Source: an uncultured Rhizobiaceae group bacterium
Lineage (GTDB): Bacteria; Pseudomonadota; Alphaproteobacteria; Rhizobiales; Rhizobiaceae
Direction: 5' to 3'
DNA: 64,000 nt
Assembly: GCA_947501445.1 (NCBI GenBank)
Contig: CANMVS010000012.1
Location: 1-64,000 of the forward strand
A program made the position numbers and the translations under genes. Positions 36,727 to 44,814 of this stretch are shown in pieces (positions within the stretch are counted from its first letter, which is position 1; each line of letters starts with the position of its first letter). The notes beneath the pieces were generated by a model that made no database searches, was not told the DNA's origin, and was given only the letters and a program-made list of their open reading frames with translations.

Positions 36727-37131
36727 GGCGTTTTCCTCCACCCGATGTTGCCCAAATCGGACGCTACGCGCGTTTCAAAATCGCCGATAGAACCAGATTA
36801 TAAAAGTTATACCTGTCTACCATGGGGCCAGTTTCGTGAAAATGATCGCGTGGATTTCATCAAATCATTGAGAAATAAGTATTTTATTGAATTTTTTACC
36901 CGTTGGCACCAAGAGCAGGTAACCGCTGGCACTACCTTTGCCAACACCAATAATTTCCTATTGGAACCTGGAGGAACTGTAAAATGACCAGGGAGGTTTT
37001 GCTGGTTTCCAGCCGATCGGTCATTTTCCAAATGTCGCTAGCAAGGCATATTGGCGGTTCACCCGCTAGTAAATCAACGTCGGGCACATCCGACTCAATG
37101 CACGATCACGCGTCAATAAGGGGAATAATCC
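36727..37131. other. mttB-tauA divergent control region
   Basis: 405 bases between divergent genes. It contains copy B of the AGTTTCGTGAAA inverted repeat, a GCCAGTT heptamer (36827-36833), AT-rich DNA near 36870-36900, and an in-frame ATG at 36984 with an excellent upstream TGGAGGA but no recognisable product. Confidence 0.6.
36830..36865. promoter_or_regulatory. Inverted repeat operator, copy B
   Basis: AGTTTCGTGAAA at 36830-36841, 13-base spacer, then TTTCATCAAAT at 36855-36865. The left arm matches copy A (30243-30281) in 12 of 12 positions. The right arm starts at exactly the same offset but is imperfect. The site lies about 100 bases upstream of mttB and 270 upstream of tauA. Confidence 0.55.
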
Positions 37132-38118
37132 ATGTCCGTGAAAACCAAATTGAAAGCACTCGCTGCCGGGGTGGTTCTATCCACACTTGGTGGCATTCAG
37201 GGCGCACTTGCTCTTGATGAAGTAACCGTCGCCTATTTTCTTGAATGGCCAACCGCCAATCAGGTCGCTCAAATGGAAGAAACCTACGACAAGGAAATGG
37301 GTGTCAAACTCAAATGGCGTGCCTTTGGCAATGGCAATGAAATGACCCAGGCCATGGTCTCCGGCGACGTACAGATCGCCTATAGCCAGGGCTTTGTGCC
37401 TTTCGTGGTTGGTGTCAGCACCGGCGCACCAATTCGGTTGGTGGGCATTGCCGTCACCTATGCCGAAAATGACAATTGTATTGTGCGCAACGATGCAGGC
37501 ATCACCAAGGAAAATGCCAAGGATCTGGAAGGCAAAAAAATTGCTACCCCGATCGGTAATGTGACCCACTACAAATTGCTTCGCACGCTTGATCACCTTG
37601 GTGTTGATTCAAACAAGGTCAATCTTGTTCAAATGAACCCACCGGATGGCGCCGTTGCCCTTGCACGCGGCGATGTTGCCATGGCCTGCGGTTTTGGTGG
37701 CGCACTGACCCGCATGCGCGAATATGGTGAGCCATTGATGACCGGCGCTGAACAGGAAGCAATTGGCATCAACACGTTTGACATCGTGTCGGTAACCAAT
37801 AAATTTGCCGAGGAACATCCTGATCTGGTCGAGAAATTCATGGCTGTGACGGAAGCCGCCAATGCTGCCTACAAGTCCAACCCGGACGCAGCCTATCCAA
37901 TCGTGGCAAAGGCTTCAGGCATGGATATGGATTCAACCAAATCCACCATGGCCAACTTCGGATTTCCAAGTGCAGCCGACCAAAAAGGGCCTAACTGGCT
38001 CGGTGGTGGTGTTCAGGCCATGACCAAAGGTGTTGCAGATGTGATGGTTGAAGCAGGTGGCATGGATGCCGCCCTTGACGACTACTCCGCATTCGTCGAC
38101 GATAACTATCTGAATTAA
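37132..38118 (+). CDS. tauA: Taurine ABC transporter substrate-binding protein
   Basis: 328 residues: signal peptide MSVKTKLKALAAGVVLSTLGGIQGALA cleaved at about residue 26, then an NMT1/TauA-like fold (VTVAYFLEWPTANQVAQMEETYDKEMG, GDVQIAYSQGFVPFVVGVSTGAPIRLVGIAV, LEGKKIATPIGNVTHYKLLRTLDHLGVD). The EWPT..NQ segment is typical of taurine-binding proteins. AAGGGG precedes the start. It opens tauABC, followed by a stable 11-bp hairpin before tauB. The substrate could be taurine or an N-methylated taurine given mttB across the promoter. Confidence 0.87.
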   Translation: MSVKTKLKALAAGVVLSTLGGIQGALALDEVTVAYFLEWPTANQVAQMEETYDKEMGVKLKWRAFGNGNEMTQAMVSGDVQIAYSQGFVPFVVGVSTGAPIRLVGIAVTYAENDNCIVRNDAGITKENAKDLEGKKIATPIGNVTHYKLLRTLDHLGVDSNKVNLVQMNPPDGAVALARGDVAMACGFGGALTRMREYGEPLMTGAEQEAIGINTFDIVSVTNKFAEEHPDLVEKFMAVTEAANAAYKSNPDAAYPIVAKASGMDMDSTKSTMANFGFPSAADQKGPNWLGGGVQAMTKGVADVMVEAGGMDAALDDYSAFVDDNYLN

Positions 38119-38130
38119 TGCCGCAATCAG

Positions 38131-38155
38131 ACAGGCAGCACTAAGTGCTGCCTGT
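38131..38155 (+). terminator. Stable hairpin between tauA and tauB
   Basis: ACAGGCAGCAC-taa-GTGCTGCCTGT is a perfect 11-bp stem with a 3-base loop, followed by TTGTT. It probably acts as a partial terminator or 3' stabiliser that keeps TauA in excess over TauBC. Confidence 0.6.
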
Positions 38156-38190
38156 TTGTTCTCATTCAATTCCAACTGCGGAGTGAGCAA

Positions 38191-38991
38191 TTGACCGGCA
38201 TAATAATCGATACTGTTTCAATGGTCTTCACGCTACCCGGCGGCGGCGAAGTCCATGCTCTGAATAATGTAAGCCTCGACATAAAAGAAGGCGAGCTTGT
38301 TTCGGTCCTTGGCCCATCCGGCTGCGGCAAGACAACTCTTTTGAACATCGTTGCAGGATTTCTGGCACCAACTTCAGGTGAAGTGCGACTGAACAACCAT
38401 GTGGTCAAGGGCCCCGGCTCGGAGCGCGGCATGGTCTTTCAACAGGGTGCGCTGTTTGAATGGCTGACCGTTGAGCAGAATGTTGCGTTTGGCCCGAATA
38501 TGGCAGGCAAGCCCAAAGCGGAAACAGCCCGTAAAGTTGAACATCTGCTGGATACCGTCGGTCTTTCCGATTTTGGTGAAAAACCGGTTTATCAATTGTC
38601 TGGTGGCATGCAACAGCGTGTTGCACTGGCCCGTTGTCTCGCCAATGATCCGGACGTGATCCTGATGGACGAGCCGCTCGGAGCACTGGACGCGCTCACC
38701 CGCGAAAAAATGCAGGGCCTGGTCCTCAAGCTATGGAAAGAAACCGGCAAAACCATCATCCTGATTACCCACTCGGTAGAAGAGGCTCTGTTTCTCGGTG
38801 AAAAGCTGATTGTCATGGCACCGCGCCCCGGTCGGATCGAGAAAATCTACGAGCTTCCATTTGCCGAACAGGGGATGACGATGAGCCCGCGTGACGTAAA
38901 AGCCAGCGTCGATTTCGTCGAAAAACGTGAAGAAATACTCTCCATGATCTGGGAGATGGAAGAGGAAATCATGGGGCAGGCAACGGCCTGA
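38191..38991 (+). CDS. tauB: Taurine ABC transporter ATP-binding protein
   Basis: 266 residues: Walker A GPSGCGKTT (about residue 46), Q-loop VFQQGALFEW, signature LSGGMQQRVALARCLANDP, Walker B VILMDEPLGALDALTR and switch His ITHSVEEALFLG, the nitrate/sulfonate (Ssu/Tau) ATPase type. The start is TTG 38191 with GGAGTGA 4 bases upstream; no better ATG exists. It follows tauA by 72 bases across the hairpin and precedes tauC by 14 bases. Confidence 0.88.
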   Translation: MTGIIIDTVSMVFTLPGGGEVHALNNVSLDIKEGELVSVLGPSGCGKTTLLNIVAGFLAPTSGEVRLNNHVVKGPGSERGMVFQQGALFEWLTVEQNVAFGPNMAGKPKAETARKVEHLLDTVGLSDFGEKPVYQLSGGMQQRVALARCLANDPDVILMDEPLGALDALTREKMQGLVLKLWKETGKTIILITHSVEEALFLGEKLIVMAPRPGRIEKIYELPFAEQGMTMSPRDVKASVDFVEKREEILSMIWEMEEEIMGQATA

Positions 38992-39005
38992 GTGGGAGAC
39001 ATAAT

Positions 39006-39872
39006 ATGAAAGACAAAAAACAGCCTTCTGATGTTGCCATCTGGCTGGGTATCGCCGACAACACCTTCACACGGCAAAAGACAGTTAAATTTGGCGATGC
39101 GAGCGCGGTCAACTCCGGCCGTTTCTACAGCATCCTCATCGTCTTTGCGCTTGGTGCTCTTTGGGTGCTGAGTTCTGTCATGGGTCTTGTTGAACCATTC
39201 TTCTGGCCGACCATTGGCGGAACCTGGGACAGGCTTTACCTGCTCGTCACAGAGGGTTTTCGCAATACATCCCTTTGGGAGCATATCGGCATCAGCGTGT
39301 ACCGGGTTATTTCCGGCGTACTTTATGGGTCACTGGTTGGCATTCCACTTGGTTTTGCCATGGGCTTGTCATCGACCGCGCGCGGTCTGTTTGATCCAAT
39401 TGTGGAATTCATGCGCCCGATCCCGCCTTTGGCACTGATACCATTGATCATTTTGTGGTTCGGCATTGACGAAGTGGCAAAAATATTCCTGCTCTTTCTG
39501 GCTTCGCTTTTCATCATGACCATCGCCGCGCGTTCAGGTGTATCAAGTGTCCGCATCTCAAAAGTTCATGCTGCCTACTCGCTGGGTGCATCAAAACTTC
39601 AGATATTAAGACACGTCATACTGCCGAATGCGCTACCGGAAATTTTCACTGGCCTGCGCACATCCATGGGTGTGTGCTGGGGCACTGTTGTTGCCGCTGA
39701 ACTGGTTGCGGCAGACAAGGGCGTTGGTTCCATGATCATGATCGCCAAGAACTTTCTCCAGACCGACACAGTGGTTATTGGCATCATCATTATCGGCGTC
39801 ATTGGCTATGCCATTGAGATGCTGATGCGGTTTCTGGAAAGGCGCCTGATCCCCTGGAAGGGAAAAGGATAA
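39006..39872 (+). CDS. tauC: Taurine ABC transporter permease
   Basis: 288 residues of a BPD_transp_1 permease with about six membrane segments and the EAA-type cytoplasmic loop region KVHAAYSLGASKLQILRHVILPNALPEIFTGLRTSMGVCWGTVVAAELVA, characteristic of SsuC/TauC. The hydrophilic N-terminus (about 35 residues) is longer than in E. coli TauC. It completes tauABC and is followed by a strong terminator 31 bases after its stop. Confidence 0.88.
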   Translation: MKDKKQPSDVAIWLGIADNTFTRQKTVKFGDASAVNSGRFYSILIVFALGALWVLSSVMGLVEPFFWPTIGGTWDRLYLLVTEGFRNTSLWEHIGISVYRVISGVLYGSLVGIPLGFAMGLSSTARGLFDPIVEFMRPIPPLALIPLIILWFGIDEVAKIFLLFLASLFIMTIAARSGVSSVRISKVHAAYSLGASKLQILRHVILPNALPEIFTGLRTSMGVCWGTVVAAELVAADKGVGSMIMIAKNFLQTDTVVIGIIIIGVIGYAIEMLMRFLERRLIPWKGKG

Positions 39873-39902
39873 CACCTCATCTGCAGCACACTACATTTAC
39901 GC

Positions 39903-39931
39903 AAGCCGCGGTCAGCAGACCGCGGCTTTTT
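39903..39931 (+). terminator. Rho-independent terminator of tauABC
   Basis: AAGCCGCGGTC-agca-GACCGCGGCTT is an 11-bp perfect stem followed by TTT. It lies between tauC and the convergent XRE regulator and could stop both. Confidence 0.9.
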
Positions 39932-39969
39932 CAATTCGGTCTGGTTCTGGCCTATGTGAAGGCAGAAAA

Positions 39970-40851
39970 TCAAGTGAGAACATTGTGTTCAATGAAGTCA
40001 GCCGCCTGATCACCCTTGAGAGATCGGGACCAAAGCTGATTTGTCACTGACTGATAGAGCTCTGTTGCATCAGGTGCCGAGCTGATGGTCGCGACACCCA
40101 GGCGCACATTGGCAAATGCGCCCAGACGATACGGGCTGACAGCCACCGATTTTTTGCTTGCCTGTTTGAAAATCTGGAGGCTTGCGCCAGGCATTGAATC
40201 CACCACGACACCCAGCTGAACGCCGATTGGCTGATTGCGCAGAAGCTGAACGATGTTTTCTATCTCCACACGTGCCACCGAGCGCCGTTTTTCAATATCT
40301 ACACCCCTGGGTTTGTGTGCACCAACAAACCCAAGACGCAAAAACTGGTTAAGTTCTGCGGCTGATGTCAAGCTGATGACGTTGGGTGTGCGCTTGCGAT
40401 AGGTGATTTTTCGCGCATGTAAAATTCCAATGAGCGTGTCGACTTCGTTCAGGGCCTGTTGATAGTTTTCGACGTTGTCTGGAATGCTTTCCTTCAATAT
40501 CAGCGGCAGATATTCATCATAAACATCTGTTGTCAAAAGGTAGGAAACCGGACCAAACAGAACTGTTATCTGGTCAACATTTTCTTCCAGCTGTCGCATA
40601 CGTTCAAAGAAACTGATTGCAGATGAGATATATTCAACCCCTGCTCCAAGCAATGTGGGCAGAGACACGTCAAGCAGGTCGGCGATTTTCACAAGCGTAT
40701 CAATTTTGGCTGGCTGACCGGATTCATATCGATAGATCGCGGCCCTCGAAACACCGGAACGCTTTGCCAGTTCTTCCGGTGTCAATCCTGCACCCAAGCG
40801 AAATGCTTTCATGCGCTCGCCGATTTCCTCAACTGATATGCCGTGATTCAC
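39970..40851 (-). CDS. XRE-family regulator, probable controller of the TRAP/PyrDK operon
   Basis: 293 residues. The N-terminal HTH_3 domain is at about 9-66 (IGERMKAFRLGAGLTPEELAKRSGVSRAAIYRYESGQPAKIDTLVKIADLLDVSLPTLL). It is followed by a 220-residue C-terminal domain with no clear name, which looks like a periplasmic-binding-like or ligand-sensing fold (about 95-290). GTG 40851 is chosen with AGGG 9 bases upstream; a TTG at 40860 has no spacing to that site. It is divergent from the TRAP operon across a 185-base region holding a perfect dyad and a promoter, a classic local regulator layout. The ligand is unknown. Confidence 0.75.
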   Translation of the reverse strand: MNHGISVEEIGERMKAFRLGAGLTPEELAKRSGVSRAAIYRYESGQPAKIDTLVKIADLLDVSLPTLLGAGVEYISSAISFFERMRQLEENVDQITVLFGPVSYLLTTDVYDEYLPLILKESIPDNVENYQQALNEVDTLIGILHARKITYRKRTPNVISLTSAAELNQFLRLGFVGAHKPRGVDIEKRRSVARVEIENIVQLLRNQPIGVQLGVVVDSMPGASLQIFKQASKKSVAVSPYRLGAFANVRLGVATISSAPDATELYQSVTNQLWSRSLKGDQAADFIEHNVLT

Positions 40852-40901
40852 GTGCCACAACCCTTATTTCTCGATACTGCCCCCGTATTGTTGGCATTAA
40901 A

Positions 40902-40926
40902 TGCGACACGTTACACATTTGTCGCA
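40902..40926. promoter_or_regulatory. TGCGACA-N11-TGTCGCA dyad
   Basis: A perfect 7-bp inverted repeat in the middle of the divergent region between the XRE regulator and the TRAP operon; a likely operator for the regulator. Confidence 0.55.
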
Positions 40927-40951
40927 AAAAAGCAAAAACATTCGCCAAAAA

Positions 40952-41000
40952 TCTCAATTATGAGAATATTCTTGACAGGGCGACTTTCCATCCATAGCTT
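40952..41000 (+). promoter_or_regulatory. TRAP operon promoter with adjoining dyad
   Basis: TTGACA (40972-40977), 17-base spacer, TAGCTT (40995-41000). A TCTCA-atta-TGAGA dyad (40952-40965) sits just upstream of the -35 box, where an activator could contact polymerase. The start codon of the binding protein is 37 bases downstream. Confidence 0.5.
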
Positions 41001-41036
41001 TATCGACTTCTGATACCGCGCATCTGGGAGATCATA

Positions 41037-42065
41037 ATGAAAGCGTTGATCAAATTTACAAAAATGTCACGAAGAGCTCTACTTATTGGTACGGCTGTCA
41101 CCCTGGCGGCACCGGCAGCATGGGCAGCTGACTTCACAGCAAAGATTGGCCACCTTGAATCCGACCAGCAGTCTCGCCACATTCACCTGGAAAAGGTCGG
41201 CGAACTGGTTAAAGAACGCACGAATGGAGCCGTCGAGTTCCAGATTTTCCCGTCCGCTCAACTCGGCAATCAGCGTGAGATGACAGAAGGTGTTCAATTG
41301 GGCACCCTGGAAGCGACCGTATCACCAGCGGCCTTTATCGGCGGTTTCAACCCTGCCGTTTCAATTCTTGATATCCCATTCCTCCTGCCGACCGATGCCG
41401 ACACGGCTCAAAAGCTGCGTGAGGGCGCATTCGGCGCGGCTCTGCTGGATTCTTTTTCATCAAAGGGCGTTGTGGGCGTTGCCCTTTGGCCAAACGGTCT
41501 GAAGAATTTCACATCAAACAAGCCGCTCGACAATCTGGATTCCTTTAGCGGTCAGAAATTCCGCGTTATGGATTCCAAAATCCTGATTGAGCAGTTCGAC
41601 GCACTGGGAGCATCCGCAATCGCTCTGCCATTTGGCGAACTTTATACCTCGCTTCAAACCGGTGTCGTGGATGGTCAGGAAAATCCGCTCGACACCATTC
41701 AGCGTATGAAGTTCCATGAAGTGCAGAAGCATCTTGTGATCTCCGAGCATGGTGCCATGGAAGATGTGGCAATGTTCAATCCAATTTGGTGGAACAGCCT
41801 TCCCGAAGAATACCAATCGATTATCACCGATGCATTCAAGGAAGTCATTCCCGAGCTTCGTGCCCACAAGGCCAAGGCCGTTGAAACAGCCCTTGCCGTG
41901 ATCAAGGAAGGTGACATCAACGTGCGTGTCGCTTCGCAAGAAGAAAAAGCTGCTCTTCGCGACAAGATGTATGACAAGGCAAAGGCCGCCTACATCGAAC
42001 GTGCGGGTGATGCTGGCAGGGAACTCATCGCGGTTTATGAAAAAGCCTATTCTGACGCTCAATAG
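41037..42065 (+). CDS. TRAP transporter substrate-binding protein (DctP type)
   Basis: 342 residues. The signal region MSRRALLIGTAVTLAAPAAWA (cleavage at about residue 30) precedes a TRAP_DctP fold: AKIGHLESDQQSRHIHLEKVGELVKERTNGAVEFQIFPSAQLGNQREMTEGVQLGTLEA, GVVGVALWPNGLKNFTSNKPL, QTGVVDGQENPLDTIQRMKFHEVQKHLVISEHG. The Arg expected to bind a ligand carboxylate lies in the KFRVMDS region. First gene of the operon with dctQM, a PyrK/PyrD-like pair and an amidohydrolase. Orotate, dihydroorotate or N-carbamoyl-aspartate are candidate ligands (inference). Confidence 0.85.
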   Translation: MKALIKFTKMSRRALLIGTAVTLAAPAAWAADFTAKIGHLESDQQSRHIHLEKVGELVKERTNGAVEFQIFPSAQLGNQREMTEGVQLGTLEATVSPAAFIGGFNPAVSILDIPFLLPTDADTAQKLREGAFGAALLDSFSSKGVVGVALWPNGLKNFTSNKPLDNLDSFSGQKFRVMDSKILIEQFDALGASAIALPFGELYTSLQTGVVDGQENPLDTIQRMKFHEVQKHLVISEHGAMEDVAMFNPIWWNSLPEEYQSIITDAFKEVIPELRAHKAKAVETALAVIKEGDINVRVASQEEKAALRDKMYDKAKAAYIERAGDAGRELIAVYEKAYSDAQ

Positions 42066-42161
42066 CGCCAGATACACCAGACGGGGTGTGGCACATATCG
42101 GCCAGGCCCCGTTTTCTTTTCTAAACCGTCGACAGTGTCGACCCCAAAATAGCTGAGTGTC

Positions 42162-42680
42162 ATGCATTATCTTCGGCGTTTGGAACGGGTATTCCTGGTT
42201 TCAGTCTTTCTTTCCATGGTGGTATTGTTTTCGCTCAATGTGCTTGCACGTGAAGTCGGTGGAACTTTTGCCAGTCAGTTGGCCTGGGTCGATGAAGCTG
42301 TCCGCCTGATGAACATCTTTCTCGTTTTCGGAGCGCTTGGCCTCGCTTTGGAACGAGGTCGCCATGTTGGCATCGATACGTTGAGGGAAGCACTGCCCAG
42401 GGCTGCAAGAAACACAATCCGAAAAATCGTTGATGCGGTTGGATGTCTGTTTTGCGTCTATATGACCTACCTGGCCTACCAGTTGGTTGTTTTCGTTCTG
42501 AACACCGGCCAGACAAGCCCGACACTCGATCTTCCAATGGGCTGGGTTTATATGGCGCCCGTCATTGGCTTCGGTCTGCTTGGCTTTCGGTACTTCCTGA
42601 GTTTTTTGTCCATTATTGATCGTTTCGGCCCTGATGAAAATGACGACGAAAATCCTTCTGTGGAAGGAACCCGGTCATGA
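42162..42680 (+). CDS. TRAP transporter small membrane subunit (DctQ type)
   Basis: 172 residues with four membrane segments and the DctQ pattern LERVFLVSVFLSMVVLFSLNVLAREVGG ... WVDEAVRLMNIFLVFGALGLALERGRHVGID. It couples the binding protein to the large subunit. It overlaps dctM by 4 bases (ATGA). It follows the binding-protein gene by 96 bases. Confidence 0.85.
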   Translation: MHYLRRLERVFLVSVFLSMVVLFSLNVLAREVGGTFASQLAWVDEAVRLMNIFLVFGALGLALERGRHVGIDTLREALPRAARNTIRKIVDAVGCLFCVYMTYLAYQLVVFVLNTGQTSPTLDLPMGWVYMAPVIGFGLLGFRYFLSFLSIIDRFGPDENDDENPSVEGTRS

Positions 42681-43960
42681 TTTTATTGGTCATACTGCTT
42701 GCCGCCGTTTTGCTCATTGCCGGATTTGAAATGTTGCTGGTGCTTGGCATCCCGGCGCTTGCAACAAAAATGATTTTCTATAGCTCGATGCCAGACCTCG
42801 CCTTCATTCAAAAGACCCTGGGCGGTATCAACCACACAACCCTGCTTGCAATCCCGTTCTTCATTTTTGCAGCACAACTGATGGGCTCGGGTCAGATCGC
42901 CAGTCGTTTGACCGGTTTGGTCAAGGCGCTTGTCGGGCACAAGCGTGGTGGCATGGGTTACACGGTCATCGGCGGTTCCATGGCGTTTGGTTCAGTCTCC
43001 GGCTCAGCACCGGCCACGGTCGCGGCAATGGGCCGTATGGTATATCCGCAAATGCGCAACGCCGGATTTTCTGACAAGTTCAGCCTGGGTTTATTGGTCG
43101 CCAGTGCCGAAACCGCGCTGTTGATCCCGCCATCCATTACTTTCATCATATACGGTTGGATGACAGGTTCGTCGATATCACGGTTGTTTGCCGGTGGCCT
43201 TGCCGTCGGGTTGGTTCTCGGTCTCGCCTTTGCCATTTTGGTAAAGCTGGAGGCCAAACGTTCCGGTGTTCAATCATTCGAAAAAACATCCGGGCGGGAA
43301 AAGCTTCAGGCAGTCAGGGATGCCGGTTGGTCACTGGGCATGCCCGCCATCATACTCGGCGGTATTTACGCCGGTATTTTCACCCCGACAGAAGCTGCTG
43401 CAGTCAGTGTCGTCTATGCGATCGTGATCGAGGCCTTTGTTTACAAAAATCTGGGTTTTGCCAAACTCGTCGAGTTGACCGAACGCGCCGCGATCTCAAC
43501 GGCCACGATCTTTATCCTGCTGGCTATGGGTGGCGTGCTGGCGTTCTTCGTTACACTGGCACAGGTACCGGCACAAATCACTGAATTCCTTGCCGCGATT
43601 GACGCCGGACCCATTACGTTCCTGCTTGCGGTCAATATCTGCTTTCTGATTGCAGGCATGTTCATCGATCCAAACTCTGCCCTGCTCATCCTGGTGCCAC
43701 CGCTTTATCCGGTTGCCACCGCGATGGGCATCGACCCTATTCACTTCGGCATGATCGTCACGCTCAACATAGGCATGGGCATGATAACCCCGCCCTTTGG
43801 GCTCGACATATTTGTCGCATCATCGACCCTTGATAAACCCGTTATGAGCATCATCAAAGGCGTGTGGCCGTTCGTCATTGCCAACATCATCGTGCTGATG
43901 ATCATCACCTATATACCGTCGATCTCCCTGTTCGTCCCGAACCTGATTTTCGGCCAATAG
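42677..43960 (+). CDS. TRAP transporter large permease (DctM type)
   Basis: 427 residues with about twelve membrane segments and the DctM signature GSMAFGSVSGSAPATVAAMGRMVYPQM, GGIYAGIFTPTEAAAVSVVYAI and IDPNSALLILVPPLYPVATAMGIDPIHFGMIVTLNIGMGMITPPFGLDIFV. It imports carboxylate substrates by a sodium or proton gradient. It is followed by GGAGG and the GTG-started PyrK-like gene 11 bases later, so the transporter and reductase are probably one transcript. Confidence 0.88.
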   Translation: MILLVILLAAVLLIAGFEMLLVLGIPALATKMIFYSSMPDLAFIQKTLGGINHTTLLAIPFFIFAAQLMGSGQIASRLTGLVKALVGHKRGGMGYTVIGGSMAFGSVSGSAPATVAAMGRMVYPQMRNAGFSDKFSLGLLVASAETALLIPPSITFIIYGWMTGSSISRLFAGGLAVGLVLGLAFAILVKLEAKRSGVQSFEKTSGREKLQAVRDAGWSLGMPAIILGGIYAGIFTPTEAAAVSVVYAIVIEAFVYKNLGFAKLVELTERAAISTATIFILLAMGGVLAFFVTLAQVPAQITEFLAAIDAGPITFLLAVNICFLIAGMFIDPNSALLILVPPLYPVATAMGIDPIHFGMIVTLNIGMGMITPPFGLDIFVASSTLDKPVMSIIKGVWPFVIANIIVLMIITYIPSISLFVPNLIFGQ

Positions 43961-43971
43961 GAGGCTTGATT

Positions 43972-44814
43972 GTGAAAAGCATAGCTTTGGATACTGCACC
44001 AGGAACCGGATATGCCAATCCAATTCATGAGGTCGAATGCATCATCAGGAGCAACGACACCGTCAACGGTGAATATCGCCTGCTTGTGCTGAATGCGCCG
44101 CTAGAATTACTCGATTGTGAACCCGGTCAGTTTTTCCATCTGCTCTGCCCGGTGTCGGGTACGTTCAAACCGTATTTGCGGCGCCCTATGAGCATCTATG
44201 GATACTATCCCGACAGGGGCGAATTGCATTTTCTCTATAAAGTCACGGGTGAAGGTACGTCGGCCATTGCCACATTGACGACCGGTGACACGCTCAATGT
44301 TCTGGGGCCGCTGGGTCGTGGGTTTGATATTTTGCCGAATTGGCAAAACCTGCTTCTGGTTGCGCGCGGTGTCGGATTGGCGACACTGGCACCATTGGCT
44401 TTGAAATCGCGGCGGCTCAATCGTAAATTGACGGCTATCTGCAGCGCCCGCTCCAGAAAACTCCTGTTGTCGCTCGACTATTTTAACGACCTTGGTGTGC
44501 GTGTTATCGCGGTCACAGACGAAGATGGCACATCGAGTGTTGAATCAATGCGCTCGATTATCGAAGGTCTGATTGCCGAAGACCCTATCGATGCAATGTA
44601 CACATGCGGATCAAACCGCATATTGAAACTGCTTCAGTCCGTCGCAGCTACACACCGCATTCCAGGCCAAATTGCGCTGGAGCAGCAAATGGCCTGCGGC
44701 ATCGGCATGTGCCAATGTTGCGTGCGCGCCTTCCATAGAGATGGTGGCATTGTCAATGAGCGTGTTTGTAAAGAAGGTCCCGTCTTCCACCTGCAGGAGG
44801 CAGTGGGATGCTAG
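43972..44814 (+). CDS. PyrK-like dihydroorotate dehydrogenase electron-transfer subunit
   Basis: 280 residues: FAD-binding LRRPMSIYGYY (RPxSI motif, about 65-75), NAD-binding VARGVGLATLAPLA, and a C-terminal cysteine cluster C-G-I-G-M-C-Q-C-C ... C for a [2Fe-2S] centre at about 244-262. This is the PyrK subunit of the NAD-linked class 1B dihydroorotate dehydrogenase. The open frame extends upstream within dctM; GTG 43972 is chosen for GGAGG 7 bases upstream. It overlaps the PyrD-like gene by 7 bases. Most alphaproteobacteria use a single-subunit quinone-linked PyrD, so a class 1B pair in a transporter operon is unexpected. Confidence 0.83.
   Translation: MKSIALDTAPGTGYANPIHEVECIIRSNDTVNGEYRLLVLNAPLELLDCEPGQFFHLLCPVSGTFKPYLRRPMSIYGYYPDRGELHFLYKVTGEGTSAIATLTTGDTLNVLGPLGRGFDILPNWQNLLLVARGVGLATLAPLALKSRRLNRKLTAICSARSRKLLLSLDYFNDLGVRVIAVTDEDGTSSVESMRSIIEGLIAEDPIDAMYTCGSNRILKLLQSVAATHRIPGQIALEQQMACGIGMCQCCVRAFHRDGGIVNERVCKEGPVFHLQEAVGC

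Noticed and set aside
36984-37217. 77-codon frame with an excellent TGGAGGA Shine-Dalgarno before ATG, overlapping tauA
   Set aside because: No recognisable product, overlaps tauA by 86 bases in another frame; could be a leader peptide but nothing else supports it.
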